DNA of 10,769 nt from positions 1 through 10,769 of the forward strand of contig CBFHOK010000021.1 in NCBI GenBank assembly GCA_965657575.1. Reading direction: 5' to 3'. The position numbers were made by a program, and so were the translations under genes. Source of the DNA: CAJXVY01 sp965657575 (lineage in GTDB: Bacteria > Actinomycetota > Actinomycetes > Actinomycetales > Microbacteriaceae). The notes under the pieces were generated by a model that saw only the letters and a program-made list of their open reading frames with translations, had not been told where the DNA came from and did not search any database. Positions 6,630 to 10,769 of this stretch are shown one piece after another; position 1 is the stretch's first letter, and every line of letters begins with the position of its first letter.

Positions 6630-7921
6630 TGCCTAAAGTAAACATGCCTGAGGTTGCCGCCGGAGCAACTTATGCGGTTATCAACCGCTGGACCGTCGAA
6701 GAAGGCGCCGATGTCAACGTCGGCGATGTTATTTGTGAACTTGAGACCGATAAGGCGGTTGTTGAATACGCTGCCGAGGTTGCTGGAAAGCTAACAAAAA
6801 TCATTGGTCAGCCCGGTGAAGAAATTGATGTTGGAGATGCAATCTGCATCATCGGCGATGATGGTGCAGCAGATGCTGCACCGTCGGCCCAGCCAGAAGC
6901 TCCAGCAGCTGAGGCACCGGTTGCCGCACCTGTCGCATCTCCTGTTGTTGAATCACCCGCTGCCCCTGCCCCAGCAGCACCTGCTGCTGAAGCGCCAACA
7001 AGAGTCGAGGGTGAGCGCATCTTTGCATCCCCAATTGCTCGCAAGATGGCATCAGACAATGGCATTGACGTTGCAACCATTCAAGGTACTGGACCCGATG
7101 GAAGAATCGTCCGCCGCGATGTTGAGGCTGCTATTGCAGCGGGCCCTGCTGCCCCAGCAGCTGCGCCAACCGCTGCAAGTGCAGCTGCAGCGCCAGCACA
7201 GACTTCCTCATCAACAGAACTTGCTCCACAGGATTACAGTTCCTCTTACACTGCGGTCAAGCACTCAGGAATGCGTAAGGCTATTGCCAGAAGGCTCACT
7301 GAGAGTAAATCAACTATCCCCCATTTCTATCTCTTCGCAGACTGCCGAGTTGATGAACTGATTGAGCTTCGTAAGAAGTTGAACGAGATTAGTCCTGTGA
7401 AGATAAGTGTCAACGACATGGTGATTCGCGCCATTGCAGCAGCCTTCCAGGATGTTCCCGAGGCAAACGTTGTTTGGACAGATGACTCCATGCTGAAATA
7501 TGAATCAGTTGATATCTCAGTTGCGGTTGCAACAGAAACCGGTTTGCTGACGCCAGTTCTTCGAGGAGTAGAGAAGCGAAGCCTTTCTAATATCGCAAGC
7601 AATGTAAAAGACCTTGCCGAGCGCAGCAGAGCAGGTAAGCTCCGCCAGGATGAATTAGAGGGCGGAAGCTTTGCTATTACTAACTTGGGAATGTATGGCA
7701 CGGAGCAGTTTGCTGCGATCATCAACCCACCACAGTCAGGCATCCTGGCTGTTGGAGCAGCAAGCGAGAAGGTAATTGTTGAGCAGGGTCAGATGACCGT
7801 TGCCACCATGTTGAGTGTTACCTTGAGTGCTGATCACCGAGCAGTTGATGGTGCATTGGCTGCTGAGTGGTTGAAGGCTTTCAAACACCGAATTGAGAAT
7901 CCACTAACAATGTTGGTTTAG
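6629..7921 (+). CDS. Dihydrolipoamide acyltransferase (E2) of the same dehydrogenase complex
   Basis: This 430-residue E2 core protein carries the acyl group from E1 on a lipoyl arm and transfers it to CoA. Domains in order: one lipoyl domain (1-78) with the lipoylated Lys42 in ELETDKAVVEY; an Ala/Pro-rich flexible linker (80-127); a peripheral subunit-binding domain (about 131-169, IFASPIARKMASDNGIDV... GRIVRRDVEAAI); a second Ala/Pro/Ser linker (170-205); and the trimer-forming catalytic domain (about 208-430). The active-site motif DHRAVDG contains His403 and Asp407. The lipoyl domain begins MPEVAAGATYAVINRW, unlike the usual TMTEG-type pyruvate E2 start, and somewhat like acetoin-dehydrogenase E2 proteins (recollection). 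The gene starts in the TAATG junction with E1, and GGAGGT (6618-6623) lies five bases upstream, so production is coupled to E1. No E3 gene follows; a general Lpd encoded elsewhere would have to complete the complex. Confidence 0.94.
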   Translation: MPKVNMPEVAAGATYAVINRWTVEEGADVNVGDVICELETDKAVVEYAAEVAGKLTKIIGQPGEEIDVGDAICIIGDDGAADAAPSAQPEAPAAEAPVAAPVASPVVESPAAPAPAAPAAEAPTRVEGERIFASPIARKMASDNGIDVATIQGTGPDGRIVRRDVEAAIAAGPAAPAAAPTAASAAAAPAQTSSSTELAPQDYSSSYTAVKHSGMRKAIARRLTESKSTIPHFYLFADCRVDELIELRKKLNEISPVKISVNDMVIRAIAAAFQDVPEANVVWTDDSMLKYESVDISVAVATETGLLTPVLRGVEKRSLSNIASNVKDLAERSRAGKLRQDELEGGSFAITNLGMYGTEQFAAIINPPQSGILAVGAASEKVIVEQGQMTVATMLSVTLSADHRAVDGALAAEWLKAFKHRIENPLTMLV

Positions 7922-7940
7922 TGGCACTAGATTTACTCAG

Positions 7941-8582
7941 GTGAATCTTGCCACCAATGTCCTGCTAGCCCTCGATGTTATCGGGGTGCTGGCCTTTGCC
8001 CTGACTGGTTTAGTTGAGGGTGTTAGAAAAGGTGCTGATCTCTTCGGTATTGGATTCCTGGCTTTCATCACCGCCTTCGGTGGTGGAACGGTTAGGGATC
8101 TGCTTTTAGACCGCAGGCCTTTTTTCTGGGTGGAAAACGAATTCTGGCTGTGGCTACTCATCGGCATTGCCATATTGGCCCCGTTCATCCTTCGAGCAAG
8201 CTTTGTTGAGCTCACTTCAAAAACTGTTAGGTGGCCAGATGCAGTCGGCCTGGGAGCATTTAGTGCCAATGGAACATTGATCGCCCTTGAGAGCGGGGAA
8301 AGTGTTTTGGTTGCTGCGCTGATGGGTGTTGTGACAGCAGCGGTCGGTGGAATCATCAGAGATTTGCTACTCAACCGAGTTCCCCAAGCAATAATCGACC
8401 ACGAATTTTATTTGGTTATCGCCCTAGGTGGAGGCCTTCTGATATCACTCTTGGGAGCGCTTGGCATGCAGTTAGCTGTGGCCGCATTAATTTCAGCTGT
8501 ATTGGTAACCATTCTAAGAATGCTTGCGATGACCTTTGGCTGGAGGCTCCCGGCAATCAACAGAACACTGACTCAAAAGTAG
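7941..8582 (+). CDS. TRIC/UPF0126 family membrane protein (cation channel or glycine transporter fold)
   Basis: This 213-residue polytopic inner-membrane protein has about seven hydrophobic helices and two copies of the family domain. The repeat signature is seen as GGGTVRDLLLDRRPFFWV (47-64) and again as GGIIRDLLLNRVP (136-148). Members of this Pfam family are trimeric cation channels in structural work, and genetic work in several bacteria links some to glycine uptake. Length is normal. The GTG at 7941 follows the E2 stop by 19 bases with only a weak ribosome-binding sequence, so it is probably co-transcribed with E1-E2, although nothing shows a direct link to that enzyme. No other start in frame gives a better N-terminus. 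Confidence 0.9.
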   Translation: MNLATNVLLALDVIGVLAFALTGLVEGVRKGADLFGIGFLAFITAFGGGTVRDLLLDRRPFFWVENEFWLWLLIGIAILAPFILRASFVELTSKTVRWPDAVGLGAFSANGTLIALESGESVLVAALMGVVTAAVGGIIRDLLLNRVPQAIIDHEFYLVIALGGGLLISLLGALGMQLAVAALISAVLVTILRMLAMTFGWRLPAINRTLTQK

Positions 8583-8631
8583 AACAAGAAGCTAGCGCGT
8601 CATCGTCTTGATTGTTCAAGCCAAGCCTCGG

Positions 8632-8660
8632 TTGCCTTTTTTGTTGCTCGAAGCTAAGTT
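8632..8660 (+). promoter_or_regulatory. Promoter for a leaderless quinone oxidoreductase mRNA
   Basis: TTGCCT (8632-8637) and TAAGTT (8655-8660) are separated by exactly 17 bases. Only six bases, CATCGC, lie between the -10 and the ATG at 8667, so transcription would begin at or next to the start codon. No Shine-Dalgarno is present. The TANNNT box about 7 bases before ATG is the pattern seen for leaderless actinobacterial genes. Confidence 0.7.
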
Positions 8661-8666
8661 CATCGC

Positions 8667-9632
8667 ATGCGTGCTATTTCTGTGACCGACTATTCAACAG
8701 CCGAACAGCTAAAGGTTTCGGAGATTGAAAATCCAATCAGAAAACCTGCAGAGCTCCTTGTCAAAACCCACGCTGCCGGGGTCAATTTCATTGACACCTA
8801 CCAACGTCAAGGCCTTCCCGGCTATCAGAAACCGCTTCCGCTAATCCTTGGCCTGGAGGGCGCTGGAGAGGTGATTGGGGCTGATGAGGATTCAGGTTTT
8901 AGTGTTGGCGATATCGTCGCCTGGCCTTTTCATCCTGGAAGTTACGCAGAGAAGGTAGCCGTGCCTGAGAGCAAAGCGGTTTTGGTTCCCAAAGGCCTCG
9001 ACCCAAAGACTGCAGCTGCGGTGATGTTGCAGGGATTGACCGCGCATTACCTATGCAGGTCAACATTTCCAGTTGCAGAAGACACTGTGGCTTTGGTGCA
9101 TGCAGGAAATGGGGGAGTCGGAAGATTATTAGTTCAGATGATCAAAAACTTAGGTGGCAAGGTAATAGCCACCGCTTCCACTGCAGAAAAGCGTCAAAGT
9201 CTTGTTGACTTGGGGGTTGACTACGCAATTGAGTATCAAGACTTTGATAGTCAAGTCAGAAAGCTAACAGACAACGTTGGTGTTGATGTCGTGTTTGATG
9301 GGGTTGGCAAAGACACCTATATGCAAAGCCTTGGAAGTCTAAAAAAACGTGGCCTGCTGGCTTTGTTCGGAGCATCAAGCGGCCCTGTTCCAGAGTTTGA
9401 TCTGCAGCTGCTGAACTCAATGGGCTCGCTGTTTATAACTCGACCAACCCTCGCCGATTACATCGCAACCAGGGAAGAACTGGAATCAAGGACTAAAGAG
9501 CTATTTCAAGAAATTCTGGATAGAAAGCTGAAGGTTGAAATCGGGGGCGAATATCCTCTGGCTGATGCCTCCCTGGCCCACCAAGACCTTGAATCAAGAA
9601 AGACCTCCGGCAAGCTTTTATTAATTGTCTGA
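8667..9632 (+). CDS. qor: NADPH:quinone oxidoreductase, zinc-independent MDR family (Qor type)
   Basis: This 321-residue cytosolic enzyme would reduce quinones or other alpha,beta-unsaturated carbonyls with NADPH. The N-terminal GroES-like domain carries AAGVNFIDTYQRQGLPG (36-52) and LGLEGAGEV (61-69), hallmarks of Qor. It lacks the Cys/His zinc ligands of alcohol dehydrogenases. The Rossmann domain contains VHAGNGGVGRLLVQMIK (144-160); family members usually have AAAGGVG, so the Asn148 in the nucleotide loop is a small departure. VVFDGVGKDTY (208-218) and the C-terminal SGKLLLIV are also typical; the length matches E. coli Qor (about 327). It is separated from the TRIC gene by 84 bases and appears to have its own leaderless promoter, so it is probably not part of the E1-E2 operon. 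It is convergent with the SDR gene, with a terminator between them. The true electron acceptor is unknown. Confidence 0.92.
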   Translation: MRAISVTDYSTAEQLKVSEIENPIRKPAELLVKTHAAGVNFIDTYQRQGLPGYQKPLPLILGLEGAGEVIGADEDSGFSVGDIVAWPFHPGSYAEKVAVPESKAVLVPKGLDPKTAAAVMLQGLTAHYLCRSTFPVAEDTVALVHAGNGGVGRLLVQMIKNLGGKVIATASTAEKRQSLVDLGVDYAIEYQDFDSQVRKLTDNVGVDVVFDGVGKDTYMQSLGSLKKRGLLALFGASSGPVPEFDLQLLNSMGSLFITRPTLADYIATREELESRTKELFQEILDRKLKVEIGGEYPLADASLAHQDLESRKTSGKLLLIV

Positions 9633-9648
9633 TTATGCAAAAGAAAAA

Positions 9649-9674
9649 CCCCGCAAGCATAAAAGCTCGCGGGG
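9649..9674. terminator. Rho-independent terminator between qor and the SDR gene, stronger for the minus strand
   Basis: CCCCGC (9649-9654) pairs with GCGGGG (9669-9674), and AGC (9656-9658) pairs with GCT (9665-9667) across one mismatch, with loop ATAAAA. On the minus strand it is followed by GTTTTTCTTTTG, a good U tract for the SDR gene. On the plus strand the tail is TCCTTTC, much weaker for qor. Confidence 0.88.
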
Positions 9675-9689
9675 TCCTTTCTGGATAAG

Positions 9690-10493
9690 CTACTGAATCA
9701 CCATTCCGCCATCGATCATCAGAAGCTGGCCTGTCATGTAGTCACTTTCTGGGCTTGCCAAGAAAGCAGCTGTGCCAACAACATCCTCAGGATATGAGTA
9801 GCGCTGCATGAGAATCATGTTCTCGGCAATGTCGTCCATAGACTTTCCGATTTTGTCAAACTTTCCAATTTCAACTAGGTCACGGTCGAGCTGCTCCCAC
9901 AATTCAGTGCGAACAACACCTGGGCCGTAGCCGTTTACAGTAATGCCGTACTGCCACAAGCTCTTAGCACCAGCCTTGATAAGACCCAAGATTGCGTGCT
10001 TACTCATGGTGTAGACAGTTACGTCATCGAATGCCTCACGAGAAAGGATGGAACCAACGTTGATGATCTTGTAAGGGTATTCCTTCTTGCCCTGGTCAAT
10101 CATCTTGTGGGTGACCTTCTGCATAACATTCAGGCTTCCCCACGAGTTCACACCCATGATGAAGTCATAGTTTGCTTTGGTGATGTCTGGGAAAAACAGT
10201 GGCTTGTTCACACCAGCGTTATTTAGCAATACGTTGATCTCACCAAAGGTCTTAGCGGTGTGCTCAACTGCTGCAACAGCCTGGTCCTCATCGGTTACAT
10301 CAAGTTTGATGAAGGTAGCTTCACCACCATCGGCTTTGATTTCTTCGGCAACCTTCTCGACGCCCTCTTCGTTGACGTCAGCAACACAAACGGCTGCTCC
10401 CTGAGCCGCCCAATACTTCGCGATTGCGGCTCCCATTCCCTGGGCACCACCTGTAATTAGAGCCTTTTTGCCGGCTAGTCTTGTCTTGTCCAT
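9690..10493 (-). CDS. Short-chain dehydrogenase/reductase, acetoin/2,3-butanediol dehydrogenase-like
   Basis: This 267-residue classical SDR would carry out NAD(H)-dependent alcohol/ketone interconversion in the cytosol. Visible motifs are the cofactor motif TGGAQGMG (14-21), Asp39 after beta-2 (VADV) favouring NAD, LDV (64-66), NNAG (91-94), Asn116, and the catalytic Ser148, Tyr161 and Lys165 (YTMSK). GITVNGYGPGVVRTELWEQLDRD and the C-terminus SDYMTGQLLMIDGGMV resemble, from memory, meso-2,3-butanediol dehydrogenase/acetoin reductase and related polyol dehydrogenases such as sorbitol dehydrogenase. If so, it would make acetoin from butanediol, a possible substrate of the neighbouring E1/E2; this is inference. 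The ATG at 10491-10493 is preceded on the minus strand by GGAAGGTGAG within about 15 bases. The gene is monocistronic in view, with its own promoter near 10534-10561 and terminator at 9649-9674. Other polyol or sugar-alcohol substrates are equally possible. Confidence 0.88.
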   Translation of the reverse strand: MDKTRLAGKKALITGGAQGMGAAIAKYWAAQGAAVCVADVNEEGVEKVAEEIKADGGEATFIKLDVTDEDQAVAAVEHTAKTFGEINVLLNNAGVNKPLFFPDITKANYDFIMGVNSWGSLNVMQKVTHKMIDQGKKEYPYKIINVGSILSREAFDDVTVYTMSKHAILGLIKAGAKSLWQYGITVNGYGPGVVRTELWEQLDRDLVEIGKFDKIGKSMDDIAENMILMQRYSYPEDVVGTAAFLASPESDYMTGQLLMIDGGMVIQ

Positions 10494-10530
10494 GACTGCT
10501 CACCTTCCTCGTTGAAGTCTAGAAACTTAT

Positions 10531-10559
10531 GTAAGTGTAAACCCTCAGCATACACTTGC
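10531..10559. promoter_or_regulatory. Inverted repeat, possible operator for the SDR gene
   Basis: GTAAGTGTA (10531-10539) and TACACTTGC (10551-10559) are inverted with 8 of 9 matches (7 perfect inner pairs), separated by 11 bases. The arms are about 20 bases apart, centre to centre, or two helical turns, so a dimer could bind one face of the DNA. The motif is unlike the GntR sites at 2961 and 4327, so a different regulator is implied. Confidence 0.55.
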
Positions 10560-10561
10560 AA
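10534..10561 (-). promoter_or_regulatory. Possible promoter of the SDR gene
   Basis: On the minus strand, TTGCAA (10556-10561) and TACACT (10534-10539) are spaced by 16 bases. Transcription would begin near 10527, about 34 bases before the ATG. The inverted-repeat arms overlap both boxes, which suits repression. TAAGTT at 10524-10529 is an alternative -10 but lacks a matching -35. Confidence 0.4.
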
Positions 10562-10652
10562 CAGTCAGAGAACACCTGTTTAGGGAATTGTTATTCAATA
10601 AATTCTCCTTAGCCTTTTATTTGCAGTTGGTGTAGCATTGGACACTGCCCAA

Positions 10653-10725
10653 GCGCTTGTAGCTCAATGGATAGAGCATCTGACTACGGATCAGAAGGTT
10701 GGGGGTTCGAGTCCCTCCAAGCGTG
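10653..10725 (+). tRNA. tRNA-Arg (anticodon ACG)
   Basis: This is a 73-base cloverleaf. The acceptor GCGCTTG pairs with CAAGCGT, with a G1-U72 wobble. The D stem is GCTC/GAGC, and the anticodon stem is TCTGA/TCAGA with loop CTACGGA. The anticodon ACG is at 10686-10688. The variable loop is AGGTT, and the T stem is GGGGG/CCCTC around TTCGAGT. The discriminator is G at 10725 and CCA is not encoded. A34 would be converted to inosine by TadA, so it reads CGU, CGC and CGA codons. Confidence 0.97.
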
Positions 10726-10727
10726 CG

Positions 10728-10761
10728 AACCACGAGAAGAATTTCACGACTTCTCGTGGTT
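10728..10761 (+). terminator. Rho-independent terminator of the tRNA-Arg gene
   Basis: AACCACGAGAAG (10728-10739) pairs perfectly over 12 bases with CTTCTCGTGGTT (10750-10761) around a ten-base loop, followed by TCTTTTT. It begins two bases after the tRNA discriminator, so the tRNA is transcribed alone or as the last gene of a unit. Confidence 0.93.
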
Positions 10762-10769
10762 TCTTTTTA

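Noticed and set aside
4404..6639. Repeat TGCCTAAAGTA at 4405-4415 and at the E2 start (6630-6640), giving the same apparent MPKV start
   Set aside because: At 4404 the sequence is promoter DNA ahead of the true E1 start at 4449. The match is 11 bases and most likely coincidence.
6808..7361. Long open frames on both strands overlapping the E2 gene at about 6804-7361
   Set aside because: They are by-products of the Ala/Pro-rich linker codons (GCN, CCN), giving low-complexity Gln/Leu/His or Ala/Gly/Ser proteins without recognisable domains.
8583..8666. Terminator between the TRIC gene and qor, suggested by GGTTGCCTTTTTT
   Set aside because: No stable hairpin precedes the T run; the sequence is better explained as the -35 region of the qor promoter.
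10586..10606. AT-rich imperfect inverted repeat GAATT...AATTC upstream of the tRNA gene
   Set aside because: The perfect arms are only five bases in AT-rich DNA. No clear tRNA promoter geometry could be fixed around it.
1..10769. Mobile element, prophage, CRISPR or defence system
   Set aside because: No transposase, integrase, direct-repeat array or defence-type domain is visible. The tRNA-Arg at the right end is intact, and its 3' half is not repeated in the window as an attachment site would be.

Overview
The window looks like chromosomal DNA of a bacterium, most likely an actinobacterium with an unusually moderate GC content (an aquatic Microbacteriaceae-type or similar lineage). This placement is tentative. 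It rests on the overall feel of the proteins, a leaderless gene start with a TANNNT-type -10 box, a GTG start, and a tRNA gene that does not encode CCA. No phage, insertion sequence or CRISPR array is visible.

Layout. 1-567 (+): the C-terminal catalytic half of an M24 (creatinase/prolidase-fold) protein. Its reading frame is interrupted by a TGA at 19-21, so the gene is cut or broken at the left edge. 584-613: a bidirectional terminator. 631-2872 (-): a two-gene operon with a Sad/YneI-type semialdehyde dehydrogenase followed by a beta-hydroxyacid-dehydrogenase-family oxidoreductase. 3134-3784 (+): a GntR/FadR-type repressor, divergent from that operon. 3781-4305 (-): a vicinal-oxygen-chelate (glyoxalase/extradiol dioxygenase fold) protein that meets the repressor gene tail to tail in a shared CTAG. 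4449-8582 (+): a fused alpha/beta E1 of a 2-oxoacid or acetoin dehydrogenase complex, its lipoyl E2 partner, and a TRIC/UPF0126 membrane protein. 8667-9632 (+): a Qor-type quinone oxidoreductase with what looks like a leaderless promoter. 9649-9674: a terminator serving mainly the next gene. 9690-10493 (-): a short-chain dehydrogenase whose C-terminus resembles acetoin/butanediol dehydrogenases. 10653-10725 (+): tRNA-Arg(ACG) with its own terminator.

How it works together. The most informative signal is non-coding. A 13-base word (AATTGGATACATT) occurs upstream of the aldehyde dehydrogenase operon and again, inverted, upstream of E1. A related imperfect palindrome covers the proposed promoter of the VOC gene. 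All three fall on predicted promoter elements, and the GntR gene lies between them. The inference is a local regulon: one GntR repressor controlling the semialdehyde/hydroxyacid operon, the VOC gene and the E1-E2 complex, and probably itself. The enzymes fit a carbon-compound catabolic route ending in an acyl-CoA from E1/E2, with aldehyde and hydroxyacid side steps. Acetoin or 2,3-butanediol use is one candidate, but the substrate cannot be fixed from sequence alone. No E3 (dihydrolipoamide dehydrogenase) is present here.
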